DNA from: Acanthornis magna
Lineage: Eukaryota > Chordata > Aves > Passeriformes > Acanthizidae
Direction of reading: 5' to 3'
Assembly (NCBI GenBank): GCA_036785705.1
Contig: JAWUZG010000018.1
Span: forward strand, 6,359,501-6,423,500
Length of the DNA: 64,000 nt
The stretch's first letter is position 1; each line of letters opens with the position of its first letter. Below, in pieces: positions 39,834-52,345 of the stretch. Made by a program: the position numbers and the translations under genes. The notes under the pieces are model-generated. The model was not told where the DNA came from and did no database searches. It worked only from the letters and a program-made list of their open reading frames with translations.

Positions 39834-39970
39834 CTGCCGTGGCGGCGCAGAGCGGGGCCCTGGGGCCTCTGGCAGCCGGAGGAGGCGGCGGACTCCGTCC
39901 CGCTGCTGCCGTCCCCGAGTGAGGCGGGCGGGACGGAGCCGGGACCTGCCCCGGGAGGCGTTACGTAAAC
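39834..39970 (-). other. KIAA0232: candidate non-coding first exon of KIAA0232 (upstream donor)
   Basis: On the minus strand GGCAG|GTAAATG gives a good donor immediately after base 39834, in the middle of the CpG island. The right boundary is set only approximately, near the TTACGTAA element at 39961-39968, because no start site can be read directly. The exon would be GC-rich 5' UTR. A competing donor lies at 39258. Confidence 0.45.
39961..39968. promoter_or_regulatory. palindromic TTACGTAA bZIP site in promoter core
   Basis: The perfect 8-bp palindrome TTACGTAA sits in otherwise extremely GC-rich DNA. This is the known optimum for NFIL3/E4BP4 and PAR-bZIP factors (DBP, TEF, HLF) and is also bound by some CREB/ATF dimers. 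Its place beside the first-exon donor suggests a promoter role; use in vivo is inferred. Confidence 0.45.
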
Positions 39971-39985
39971 CGGCGGCGGCGGCGG
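39971..39985 (+). repeat. (CGG)5 trinucleotide run
   Basis: Five CGG units sit between the TTACGTAA site and the G-tract cluster, in the presumed 5' UTR or promoter of KIAA0232. The run is short and may be length-variable. Confidence 0.7.
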
Positions 39986-39997
39986 TTCCAGCGCCAC

Positions 39998-40028
39998 GGG
40001 GAGGGAAGGAGGGAGGGAGGGGGCCGGG
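39998..40028 (+). promoter_or_regulatory. G-quadruplex-type G-tract cluster
   Basis: At least six runs of three or more G with loops of one to four bases occur within 31 bases on the plus strand, 30 bases to the right of TTACGTAA. This exceeds the usual four-tract quadruplex pattern. For the minus-strand gene it lies on the template strand, just upstream of or at the inferred start. Confidence 0.5.
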
Positions 40029-43000
40029 CCGGCCGCTCCGTCACCCGGCAACGGGACTCAGCGCCCCGGCGGACCGCGCCGCCGGCTCCGCCCCGTATCC
40101 CTCCGCCCAGAGGGCGGCCCGGATCCCTGATCCCAGAGCCGTGGGGCTGTGCCGGGCGGGCGGCCAGGGGTTCGCGAGTACCGCGCCGGTGGGTGGGATG
40201 GGGGGGACGCCCGCACCGCTCCGTCCCGTCCCTGTCCCTATCTCCGTCGCCGGCCGTAAGGCCCGGGCGCCGCGAAGCCGCCTCCATGTCGGGGCCGCGG
40301 CGCAGGAAGGGCGGGGGGAGGAGGGGAAGTGTCCCTTTGCCCTGGTTGTACAGCCTCCCTCTCGCCGGGAGAGCGCCGCGCTGTCCGCCGGGCGCCTGAG
40401 GAGGGAAGTGGCGGGCGCGGCGCGGCCCTCGGGGCAGCCGCTGGGCCGGAGAGCCGCGGCCGCACCGCCCGCGCCCCTCGGCAGGGCCGTGCCGCCGGGG
40501 CCGGGAACACCCAGGCAGGGCCGGGCAGGAATGCGAGGGAGGGAGTAGGGGATAATGATGGAGCGTAGCGGTGTTTGTCATGTGAGGTCCTTTTGACATC
40601 CCGTACGACTCCGAGGGCAGGGTTAGCAAATAAAAGTTTATTTTGCTGCGCAATGAAAGCCCGTCTGGAAGGGAAGTCGTCTGTTAGAAGATTGGTGCCA
40701 TTGAAAGTCGGGTTTAGTAGGTGAGCTCCTCGGGAGCCACGGAGATCTTGTTCCAATTGATTAAATGCCAGTTTAATCACAGCTGTTTACACAACCGTGG
40801 AGTAATGAAAGGGCAACATTTTTAGCATAGTAGATGGGTGAAAATGGGCCACTGTAAGGCTGAAAATATGACAAGACACACCAAAGTACTCATTAAGCTT
40901 CTTAATTGGGAAAATAATGATGCCCTTTTCAGGTGTACAGTACCGCCCCACATTTCTCAAATACGTGAACACATACAGGCCTAAGGAAAGTCAATATTAT
41001 GTAATATGTCAAAGTAAGTCTTCTGTCTATGTAATCCTGAGGTTTTCTTCCTTTTGTTCACTGCTCAACGTGTGGCTCCTAGAGTTCCAAAACACAGTGT
41101 GTCATCCATGTTGGCTCACACTGCTGCTTTTGTGCACATCTGCTGTCACTGGAACCAAACTTGTCTTTGAAAAGATGATCCTCCAGTACCGGATGTAGTC
41201 CCATTTAGGCCTTTCAACAAGTTAAGTCTGTATATAAAAATACATCTCACAAGAAACATGAATGCAAACACTGCCTCCCAGCCTGTGTACTCATTTCCTG
41301 ATACAGAGCAGCTTTATTCTTATTTTTGTTTTAGCTAGGGTTTGCCTATTTTGAACATCCTTAGCACCTAATTTAGTCATAAATCCGATTTAGACTAGCC
41401 AAAAGTTAAGTATGCAGGATTGTGTAGCTACATGAACTACCAGCATTCTCTTAAATGCCACCGAGGCAGTAATTGATGTCGTACGAATGTGCAGTTAATC
41501 AGTTACTTTCTCCATACCTTGCAGGAGTATTTTGGGAGAGATCTAAACAGAAAGTAGTGCTTTAAAAACCCGTGATAAAAGGACAAAATTGTTGTCTGAA
41601 CCATTTAATTACTGTTCAAGTTATTTTCCTGTTATGAAAAGCTGAAACTGAAAAGCTTTGGGTGAAAAATCCTGCTGACTGTTTTCTGCTGAGTCATTCC
41701 CCTGGTTTATCAGAAGCATTTCAACACCACTGTAACGCAACTCACGCCAATTGCAATCAAATCTCCTTTTGTTCAGGAGCTCAGAATTTGAATTCCCCTT
41801 TTCAAGGTAGAATAAAATATAGTAAAATATGTGGCACCTGGGATTTGTCTGTAGTAACAATTGGCACCAGTTTAAATCAATTTCCGTACAGTCTTCTGCA
41901 CATATCCTCATGTATTAGTAATGTATATCATCAATACAAATCCAGTTACCTTATTTCACCCTTTCTATACATTTTTTCTCTGAAAGCTTTGTAGAAGGAA
42001 CAGATGCTCAGAACATTGGTGTTCTCCTAATGGAGCAAGTCAGAGCATGGAGGCCAATGACAGATTATTCTGAATATTCACCTAGTTGTTGTGTGACATT
42101 TCAAATTGACAGTTCTGGTTTTGTGGTCAGATCTCAGGAATCCTGACAGTGGAACTTTTTTACTTGTTTGTTGGTTTTTGTTGGGTTTTATTTTCCTAAC
42201 AACCAACCCAGTTCTGATCTCCATTTGGCAAGCATTTCAGAAACAGCTGGTACACGACCATATGCCGTGCTGGCACTGCTGTGAGCTTATTTCCCACTTG
42301 TCCTCCTGGTCAATCAGAGTTGCTCCATGTGCTGAAGGACAGCTGGTCCCTTGGCATGTGAAGCAGCTAATGAACTTTTTCTCCAAAAAGCCGTAGGGAT
42401 AGAACATGTAAGCTTCAATCAGTGGCTTTTCCTTTCTGAAGTGCTCTCAGAGATGGAAGTTTTCTATGGGATCCCTGTTTTGTTGCCTCTGTGTGACAAC
42501 CTGCACTCAGTGAGAACAACTGTGTGGGTGTGTATTGTAGGTGACAGCACTTGTTTGGAAAATGAAGGCTAAATGATCTCTGTTGAAAAGAATGCTAAAC
42601 CACAACTGACTGACTGATGAACTTATGCCTTTAGCTGTCAGCCTTAGCAAGTAGCACCATTTCCCTTTTTCATTGTGAGCCCTGTTGAAGGGGTCTCCAA
42701 TACATTTCTAAAAATATATTCATTTTGTCATATAGTATTTTTTCTTTTAAGGAACTTACTGAAGGAGAAAACTGCACAACAGTATTACATAGCCACAGTT
42801 TATAACCATTTTATGGTCAGCCATTCCTCTTACTTCCTTAAAATCTGTCCGTTTGTAATATTCCCTAAAATTTCCTTGTAGGTGCAATAAAAATCCCCTG
42901 ATTTTCCCTGAGCAGGGATTATGTATCAGTTAACTTTGAAAGTCATGATAACCAATCATTAGACAGTCCTTTTTCACAGTTCATAAACTGTTCACATGAA

Positions 43001-43883
43001 GTGCTTGATAACAATCTGCTCATTCAGCATTTTAGAAATGGAGATATAGTGCCATTCATGAGGGAATAAACATAGTTTAAGAGCTAAAAAGATCATCTAA
43101 GCAGGCAGGATCTAAATATATACATAAATTCACATATGTTTTTAAAATCTAGAAAACAGATGTACCTTAGTGCAACCTGAAAAAAAGAATATCCAACACA
43201 TCCATGAAGAGTTTTATTTGAAGTCTTGATGCACAGATTAAAAACTATAATTATCTCTTTGAAACTACTTTTCTTAATTCCATGAAGGCTTGCCTAACTT
43301 CTTTACTGGTTTTCAGGGTCCATTTCAGATTTTTAGCAAAGACGTTCACACCTCCCAGAAGTAATAACTTGGTTCAAATGACACATTCAAAAGGCATTCC
43401 TCAGCACTAGATCAGGTTTCAGATTCCTTTTGACTGATCCCTCTTTCCTAATAATATCCCTGTGCAGTGAAAAACCAAGCTGTAGATACCCACAGGATCA
43501 GAGGGCCACTTTGTTGTCAGCATCAAGGACCTCTTCTACTGCAGTGACTGGAATGTGACATTAAATTTTAGTAGGATTTTGTTAGGCTACAGTATAACCT
43601 TTTTTCTTTCAGACCTCTCTTGAGGAGGTTTCAATATCTTTAATAGTAACACACTAGCGTGGTGAGCTTGGAAGATCTGAGTCACTTGAAAAATCAATTA
43701 CATAATTCAAAGTAAATTTATTTTCTGTTTAATGCAACTTGATCACTATAACCTCAAAATATATTTTTGTTTTCTTTGAACACAAACTGCATGTAGGAAA
43801 CTGTCACGCAAACTGCAGGTCAGGCAGTGCTGTTCTGTAACAAGTGTCTGGGCTCAGTGTTGGTATTTCTTTAGGACTCTACT

Positions 43884-43885
<2 letters not shown>

Positions 43886-43917
<32 letters not shown>
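43886..43917 (+). repeat. poly(T) tract, 32 bases
   Basis: An uninterrupted T run. It could be the tail of a minus-strand retroposed sequence, but the DNA to its right matches nothing I recognise. Confidence 0.85.
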
Positions 43918-43920
<3 letters not shown>

Positions 43921-44742
43921 TCAGTGTACTCTTACCCTTTTTTGTCCTGCAGCACTAACAATTGGGAAACCCTAATAATACCTTGAGAAACCTTTGGTCT
44001 GTCCAAAGTAATACATGAACACAACTGTGTCTCAACATGGTGCTGTGTGCATGAAACAGACCACCTGAGGTCTACTGTATAAAGTACTCAGAGAAGATGA
44101 TAAAGAACCACAATAATTGCCTGCAGTAGTTTGGACAAACAGCCAAGCAGTACAACAAGATAAAGAAAATGGAAGCATTATACTACATAATGAATGTAAA
44201 AGTCCAAGTACCCAGATACAGCATTTGAAACCTGACACCAAGGAATAGCTTTCACTTGTGGCGTAATGAAAGTCTACAGGAAGTACAGTGTTACAAAAAT
44301 GAAATCATTTTCACAAGTGAAGAAATACAAAGCAAATATTACATGCAATTGCATTTTAAGGACAGTTAGTCACCATTAAATATATCAGTGTCTCAAAATC
44401 TGATTGTTTTTCGTAATGCGTATGTAGAAGAATTTGATGTCATAATGAGGTACGAATTTAATTGCATTATATTTGTTGCTACATCAGCTATTGTCAAGCT
44501 ATTAAGTTAATTACATGTTAAGTTTTCAACTAGATGAAACACATTATGACATCTGTTTTTTCCTGTATACTACAGCCATTCCAGAATTACCATGTTGGAA
44601 ATGTCTGCGGTTTTGGCAGCTCACCGTCTTACAAATAGTTCATGAATACAATTAAACATCCTTAAGTAGCCTGCAGCATCAGCATCCAATCCTTGCCTTG
44701 CTCATCAGAAATATAATTATTGTTCTGCACTAATTCCACCAA

Positions 44743-44762
44743 TTTTTTTTTTTTTTTTTTTT
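44743..44762 (+). repeat. poly(T) tract, 20 bases
   Basis: An uninterrupted T run in the intergenic region, immediately followed by CAG. A T tract plus CAG mimics a plus-strand splice acceptor, but no open exon follows. Confidence 0.85.
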
Positions 44763-45275
44763 CAGATATTGGCTGTATTCTCAGTCAGTGAAAATGCTGA
44801 AAACAGAGTTGAATGCTTTCTCCTAGCTGACAATCTGGCCACAGATTTTGGGATGAATGTACTACCATCTTTATTAGTGATCTATATAAAATGAAAGGTG
44901 AAAGAAACACGTGAAATTTTATTGAGGTCTTAAAGCAATTGCACTGAAGGTATTATTCTTTTCCTTAGCATTTTCGTAACAAGATATTCTGTTGCAGACC
45001 CTGGTAATAGAAAAGTATTCCTTCATGTATTAATGGCTTATTGTCCTGGCACTGACATTATGTTTTGACTGATGAAAAATGTTTTCTTATCTGATCCTAA
45101 AAGATCCTCTCAGTTTTTACTGATTCTATCTGATCAGTAAAAAACTGCAAAGCAAGAATGTTGCATGTTTTCAAATGCTTTAAAAAAAAAAAGGGAAAAA
45201 AATCCCCAAACTTGGTGTGAAAGCTGAGGCAGGTGTAGGAATCTGTATCCGTGACTTATAGGCTGCAATGAGATT

Positions 45276-45308
45276 ATTGTTGTTGTTATTAATAATAATA
45301 ATAATGTT
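45276..45308 (+). repeat. compound (TTG)n(TAA)n microsatellite
   Basis: Short TTG units grade directly into six or so TAA/ATA units. Confidence 0.8.
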
Positions 45309-48300
45309 GATATTTTTATGTGTGTGAACTGCTTTATCTGTGTGGGAACAAAAGAAAAAATGGCATTGCTGGTTTCTGATAGAACTGATAGGCTGGGAAG
45401 TGCTGCCATTAGAAATAACTAATTCCATAGATATCACAGGACTGTGAAGAGTGGCTGATTTATACCAGCAGCCATTACAAAGTGTTCACATACAATAGTG
45501 GAAAAAGTCAAGTTTGACAAAAACACTATTTAAAAAAGAGTGTTGAATCTCAACCAAAAACATTACTATTTTGATATTAGGGGAAAAAAAATTGGCAATA
45601 CATGCAGAGCTCTAGTATCTGCATTTCCAAAGCTGTAGCTGCACTAGGAAGAGATTTCTAGCTGGTGTGATTGACTACAGGGCTGTCAGCCTGAAATAGA
45701 AACCATTTGAGCAGCACGAGAGAAGGAGAGGGTATTTTTCTGTCAAGAAGTAGCTAATATTTCAATATTTTGCAACTACACTGATACGCTCTCTAAAGTA
45801 CATTTCATTATATTTTGGCTTGTAATTCTAACTGGGTTAGATTTAGATGCTCATTTAAAGAGTTATTCATTGGAACTTGCTAATGGGAAGAAAAGTCCAC
45901 TCAGTTTCCAAGGCCAGTTTATGTGTTTATGCTAAAAAGGTGTTTTATCTCAAATGAGTTATTGCTGTTGAGATGAAAACTGTTTTTTCTGGTTTCATTA
46001 GGTTTTTTTTTTGTTATAATAGGGGCATCTTTTGTGTCTGATACTATTTCAATATCAACTGCAAAGAAACAAAAAAGCAGGCATAGCTTTAACTGACTGA
46101 ACAAAAATTGCTGTCTTGATGTTTAAAAACCCACATGCATTTTGGCAGTTAAAGAGGTCATGAAATAAAGGAACATTTAAATTCCTAGATTCAGCCAGCT
46201 TTTCCAGGTGTAGAGAATTCATTTGTAGGGGTCATTTCCCCTAAGAAAGTAATATTTGGGGCTCAGCTTTGAGGCTGACTGCAGGCCCTGCTGTGGTCAC
46301 ATAACGTAGGGAGGAGGCACTAAGGACTGAGCTAATCAAGCTATGCAGGGTGGTGTCTCAGAGGAGAATATTAGATGGCAGGATCGGGCCACAAGTACAG
46401 ATCAGAGATGGGAGTATAATCCTGCAAGATGGATCGCTTGAATGTTTTTTGTTAGTGGGGTAAAATGAATGCAGTAATATTAAATAAGAGAATAGTTTAT
46501 TTCTCAGAATAAATATTTTCCTCCTAAATGAAAATGTCAATATTCACAGCATTGAATAAGAATTGATAGCCAAGGGTATCACTTTCTGGCTTATTGCAAT
46601 GTTTTGATTTTAGGTATTTTTAATCCTGGGAGCATACTTTCACAGATGCATGTGCTTCTGCGCATTGAACAGTATTTTACTTCCAAGTTTTCCAGGTAGG
46701 AATCTATATCCTTAAGAAACAAGCTGAAAATTCCATGCTTCACTGTCATGCATAAAAGTGATTTCTGTATCTGTAATTGAAGTATTGCTGTAGCAAAAAA
46801 TATTACAACGTTTTTCTATAGTCAATGAAAATCTATAAGGCCCTGTAAAAAGGGATTCAGGGCACCTGTGTGAGGCACCAGCTTCTCTGCTCTGACTGCC
46901 TACGTCTGCCAGCTGATCCAGCACTCCCACGTGCTGAAACAGAGAACTGCTTAGAGCTCATCAGTGGAAAACATTTTTGAAAACCATCTGAAGAGTCAGC
47001 AGGTTTGGCTTTGCCAGAACAAACTCTTGACATCGAGACATTTTTACAAGTAAGTAGGAGCCATGAGATGCCCCCACTTCACATCCACATGACTGTTCTT
47101 TCTTCCCACTCCTTGAACCAGTGTGTCTGCATCCAGGTTTCCTATCAGGGATGGCTCTTGGCATGAGCTGCTTCCTGGTGATGCTGGGCAGTTGTTGTTG
47201 GCCAGGTGTGCTAACAGTTACATGCTATGTAGTCCTGTGCAAAGCTACCTGTTGATTTGGGCATTTGTCCTGGAAGACAGAAATGTTTTTTCTAGGTCCA
47301 GGACCTTTTCAGTTGTAAGTGAGCTGATCCCACGGATTCTGATTTTCCCAAGGAATGAGCAAATGGTACAATGCCCGAGGATACAGGCTACTCTCCATCC
47401 CTCTTGTTGCAGCTAGGTTATTCTTCAGAAAGGAAAGACAGAACCATAAAACCAGGCCCAAACTCCCTTTGTCTTTTGCTGAAGATCCTCCTGTGAAATG
47501 ACAAGTCTAAAAGTCTGGGGTTCCAAACTCTGTTTCCATTTATATATATGCAGTTTGCCCAATTTTGCAGTGCAAACTGTAAATACTGTCTCTATCTCAT
47601 GAGTGAGTTACTGAGAGTTGAAGGGAGGGAGATGTAGACCTCATCCTGAGGTATTCTCTACACTGCTGGTTAGAGCAGTCTTCTGGAAGAGCTCACTCCA
47701 CAGGCAGGATAAGAGTGCTAGTGTCAACTGGGAATACTAAATGGAATTTGAGCTAAATTCAGAGCTATTCATGGATGCTAGGTGTGGGAATGGCCTCTCT
47801 GGGGATGAACTTAGGCATTTCATTCTCAATTACAACTTTAAGAGTTCAGTTTGGGGTACTTTTAAGTATCGGCGGGGGGGGTGTCTATATAGAAACCTTT
47901 GGAGTCCGATATGGAAATTCTAGTAAATGTTAAACTCTTCCATGGATATTAGGTGACCTGAATAGCTCTCTTGGATTTTAGACACCATGCAGACTAAGCT
48001 ATTACAAAACTGGTGGGAAGACCAATGAGAAGAAATAGGCTCTTATAACTGAAATGTGTTTTTTGCCCTCTCATCTTGAAGACATGCACATTTGGAAAAG
48101 TAAAGAAGGCATTTCCCTGCTTATAGTCACACACTTTTAAATGAGGGGGTAAATTCCTGTAGGTTGGATTCAACTCCTTAAGATATTTGATACAATTCCC
48201 ATGTGTCTGTGCATTTTTCTTTCTGTGAATGAAGTTATCCATATATATAATACTATAGTCCATGTTCCTTGTTTCACAGATTCACCACCAACTGTTGCCT

Positions 48301-51300
48301 GGGAATGTATCATGCAGTGAAAGTGAGGTATTCAGCTGCAATTTCTTTACAGCAAACTCATTAACTGACTTTTCTAGACAGTCACTGCTTGTCATTATTT
48401 GTGACAAGGGAGTTTTGAAAACTGTTACATGAGCTAGTGGTAGAAAGTACTTCCAATGTACATTAAAAGTACTGCCTCATTTGTTTTACAAAGAAAATCC
48501 TAGCAATAGCTCAGCTGAAATTCAATGTCTGCCTGGTTTCACTGCTGCTGCTGGTCTCATCCGAAGTCAATGATAAGTGCTTACATTTTTTCCCTGGTTG
48601 GTCTCAAATTTGGAGCGTGTGATTGTTTGCATTAACTATTCTGCTTTGTACAGAATTATGTACAGTTATGATACAGATGTACAGATGATAACAAGCTCCC
48701 ATGATTTGGTAATTTTTTTTTAAACTGTAGATGCAGAGAACATTTTAATTGCTTACCACCCCATTTCAGGGGTTCACCTGAGGCACGTCTCACTGGGAGC
48801 AGGCAGGTTTTGAGTTTATGCAGTTGTATGTTAAATCAACATTCTTCTTTGCTTGTGATGTTGATTGGGGGGGGGGATTTTCTTTTAATTCCTTAACAAT
48901 TCGATTCTCCAATGCACTTCTCTTATTTTCCGTGGTGGTAGATTTTGTAACGTCAGCTGAGATTATATTCTTCTGGCACACCTATCATTCACATACACAT
49001 AAGGCACTGAAGGTGCTCATTATTTTCAGCTAACAAGTAATCTTGTTCCCACTTAATTTGAAATACATTGTTCTCTGTATCCTAATTTTGGCTTTTACAG
49101 TTACTCGTTTCATTGCATTTGGATTACGCTGCACCATGTTTTAATACATCATATTTAAAACCCACATGATAAAGCATCACAATAAATAGATGCATAGATA
49201 TAGTCACAGTGGAAACATTATGGCAGCTATGGAGGTTGATGTGATTTATCACCTGCCCAGAGTATTTCATCATTGGCATAGTGGACAGTGTGGTGCTGCT
49301 CTGGTGGCAGCTTGGTCTTTCCACGGTCTCACCAGGCCCTCAAACTTCCCAGGGCTGAATATATGGGGTGTACCAACACATTTCTGCACTCACTGGAACG
49401 GTGGCAGAATTCTATACAGACAGGGTCTTGTGATAATATTATTGCAGCAACAACCCTTTCCTAGAAGTGGAAAAGATTTAGGAGGTTCATGCACCTGCAT
49501 TCTCTGGGTATTTTAACCCTTGAGCTGCTGGACAAATATGTCAGTGTCTCCTTGCCAAGCAATGGCAAACCACTCCTTCGTGCAGGAGCAGCAGCTTCTG
49601 CTGAGATTCATGCACCTCCTGAATTACTGATTTCCTTTCATCTCCAGTCCAAGATTGTATAAGATGGTGGCATGACAGGAATTGTCTTGTGGGCTGTATT
49701 TTGCTGGAAAAATACCCATAGTAGAGCATCATAGTTGCAGATAGTATTGCTTGCTGTTCACAGCGGCTGAATGTCTTGGTAAGAGGTTAATGTAATGCCA
49801 ATGAAAAAAATAAGTTTCATAATTTAAGTTATCTCTTCAGGAAGGTTGTATCACATACAACTGTGATCTCTCCTTTCATCTTGTGTTAGGGTTGTTTCTT
49901 TCACTTTCAGCCCCTTTTCCATGTCATAAGATAATCGAAAGAACCATTTGTGCACTACAATATGGGGGACTCACAAGAAGCCACCACAGAATATTTCCAT
50001 TCATATGATATTGGAAGACCTGCTTCTGAAGATTAAACATTAGCTAAAATATACAGGTTGCATTAAACAGTATGGTGTACATTTGGTTTTACAGAACAGA
50101 ACGCACCCTGTAAATCCCAATGCCTAGAAGGTCTCTGTGAAAGGACCATATGAGCCCTACCATATTTTGACAGGATATACCGTATATAGAATGCCCGGAT
50201 AGTCATGCATGCACCTTCAGCATGCTGACAACTTAGTTGAGGACTTCTGGAAAGCACAGAATAACATTGATGCAGCCAATTTGCAGTTTAGAAAAATGTC
50301 AGATAAGGTGCTACGCAGAGATGAATCTATGTTTACTGGGTTAATATACACAAATTCCTTATTTCCCTGGAAAGAAGAAAATACCAGTGTTGCAAAGTTT
50401 GTCACAGAGGTGCATAAAAGTGAAAGCAGAAATCCATAAATATACATGTATATGCTACTATATATTCATGTCTATAAATTATACTTTTTTTTCAGCTAGG
50501 AGTGCTGAATGGTACGTCCCTGCATTTCTCAGTATAAGTGTACATAATTTCCATGCGTGTTTTAAGAGATCAACTGAATTCTTGAAGGTGAATGATAAGG
50601 GAGTGGGGGTTGTGGAGGACTGAGATAATGCCAGGAGTCACCTGCAGTGTATGAAAGGGGTGGAGCTACCACACTTACTACGTCAGACCTCACAAAATTT
50701 GAATATTTAACTTGTCTCAGTGTTATTTAATATATTTTTCAGTGTCTCATGATCTCATAGATTTTTTTTGATGGATTGCCTGGAGGCTGTTTTCCAATCA
50801 CAGGGAAATAATGGTTTATCATGATAAATATTCTTTCAGAAATGCATGTTATTAATCTGCCCCTTTAAACACTGAAGTGTAGGCTGAGCCTTAAATGTGT
50901 GCTGAAGTCTTGATTTCACTGGGGCTTAATCACAGGTTAAAGTGGTTTCCTAAGTTAGAGCCAGAGATAGACAGTTTACAACTAGAGGACAGAAAGAACA
51001 CAACCTGTTTAGATCCTAGGCTGCACTTGTCATTCATATATTCATGTTTACAAATCCATTTTCCTACAAATCTGGGCCGAATTAGAGCTTGGTAAGAGAA
51101 GGGAGTACATCAGAGCCTGCCTCTGAACTTAATTGAACTGAGAAGTCATTGAATTTGGAGAATTGCTTCAAACCCATCTCTTGCAAACATGATTTGGAAT
51201 GACCAGAAGATGCTGGGATGATATCCAAAAGACAATTATTAAAACAAAAGCTATTAACATATTTCATTATGTGCATCCTGGCAAACAGCTCAGCAAAAAT

Positions 51301-51717
51301 TCATATTGATTAAAGCCAGTGGGGTCTGGGTCACCAGTATTCAAGACCATACCTTTAAATATTGGAAAGATTTACCAGGAATTGTGTAATGAAACATTTT
51401 CAACCAACAAAGTTTCTGTATTACAGGAAATAATGTAGTATTATAATTCATAGATTTGGTGATGTATAAAGAAAATTTCTTGCACTTATCAAGAACACAG
51501 AAAATAAAAAAGTTAAGGAGTAGTCCATTTTGAAATAGATTAAATAATTTGACAAATAATGTGTTAAAATGTATGCTTTAGATTATTTTGATGCTATATC
51601 AACAAAAATATCATAACAGAAGCATTTCAAATATAAAGTGTGTGATTAATGTGCATAAATTTAGCAAGCATATACTAAATAGAGACAACTGTAAAACCAA
51701 AACAGAGATAATTTCAT

Positions 51718-52345
51718 TTAAGCAAGAAGGACCTGGACAAGCTCAAGAAGTGGGCACATGAGAATCTCATGAGGTTCAAAATGGTCAAGTGCAAGGTCCT
51801 GCACCTGCTTTGGGGCAGCCTCTGGTATCATTGCAGGCTGGAGGATGAATGGATTGAGAGAAGACCGGTGGAGAAGAAGTTGGTGGTGCTGGTGGATGGA
51901 AATTTGGATGTGAGCTGGCAGTGTGCACTTGCAACTTAGAAAGTATCCCGGGCTGCATCCAAAGCAGTGGGGGCAGCACATTAAGGGAGGTGATTCTGCT
52001 CCTGTACACTCCACTCTGGTGAGAATCCACCTTGAATGGATCCTGCTTGGGATCCTCAGTAGAAGAAAGCCATGGACCTGTTGGTTTTAAATGAAAGGAG
52101 TGGGGATTCAGACTAATTATAAAGGGGAGATTTTTTATGATTAGGATGGTGCAACACTGGAGCAGGTTGCCCAGTGAAGCAGTGGATGCCCCATCTCTGG
52201 AAATATTTGAGGTTGGGCTGGACAGGGCTCTGTGAAACCTGGTCTAATGTAAGATATCCCTGCTCATTGCAGGAGGGTTGGGCTAGATGAGCTTTATGGA
52301 TGCCTTCCAACCCAAACTCGTCTTTGATTCCATGATTGTATATCA
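51718..52345 (+). mobile_element. CR1 LINE 3' portion with internal deletion
   Basis: It starts in the ORF2 C-terminus (AAATGGTCAAGTGCAAGGTCCTG, encoding a VKCKVLHL-like motif). It jumps near 52085 to the 3' UTR (GGATTCAGACTAATTATAAAGG) and ends with GATTCCATGATTGTA octamers. Frames are broken. Plus orientation. Confidence 0.93.

Larger units (their letters stand above)
1..39970 (-). other. KIAA0232: KIAA0232 gene span (5' part only; continues past the left edge)
   Basis: The gene reads right to left, from the CpG island near 39-40 kb to beyond base 1. Two coding exons in the window give 123 continuous residues that I recognise as the conserved N-terminus of vertebrate KIAA0232, a protein of roughly 1,400 residues in mammals with no established function. 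Both exons have consensus splice sites on the minus strand and join in phase 0. The large downstream coding exons are not seen and should lie left of the window. The right boundary is approximate because the transcription start is inferred from the CpG island and two candidate donors, not from transcript data. Introns of about 14 kb and 18 kb are normal for this kind of gene. Identity is near certain; the extent is inferred. Confidence 0.9.
38520..40560. promoter_or_regulatory. KIAA0232: CpG island, promoter of KIAA0232
   Basis: This 2-kb block is very GC- and CpG-rich, with many GGGCGG/CCGCCC boxes, and is sharply different from the AT-rich DNA on both sides. It lies upstream of the minus-strand coding exons. 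Its densest core is about 38.87-40.53 kb. It contains two consensus minus-strand donors for a first exon, at 39834 and 39258. No TATA box is evident, as expected for a broad CpG promoter. Long open frames in all directions here follow from the scarcity of stop codons in GC-rich DNA and are not read as genes. An A-rich tract (about 38760-38785) interrupts the left shoulder. Confidence 0.85.

Noticed and set aside
39126..40653. Long open frames in the CpG island on both strands (up to 280 codons)
   Set aside because: They overlap each other in several frames, are dominated by Pro, Arg, Gly and Ala, and reflect the lack of stop codons in very GC-rich DNA. No domain or conserved peptide is visible.
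44743..44765. T tract plus CAG as a splice acceptor of a plus-strand gene
   Set aside because: The following sequence gives no conserved open frame with a donor; the run is a simple poly(T).
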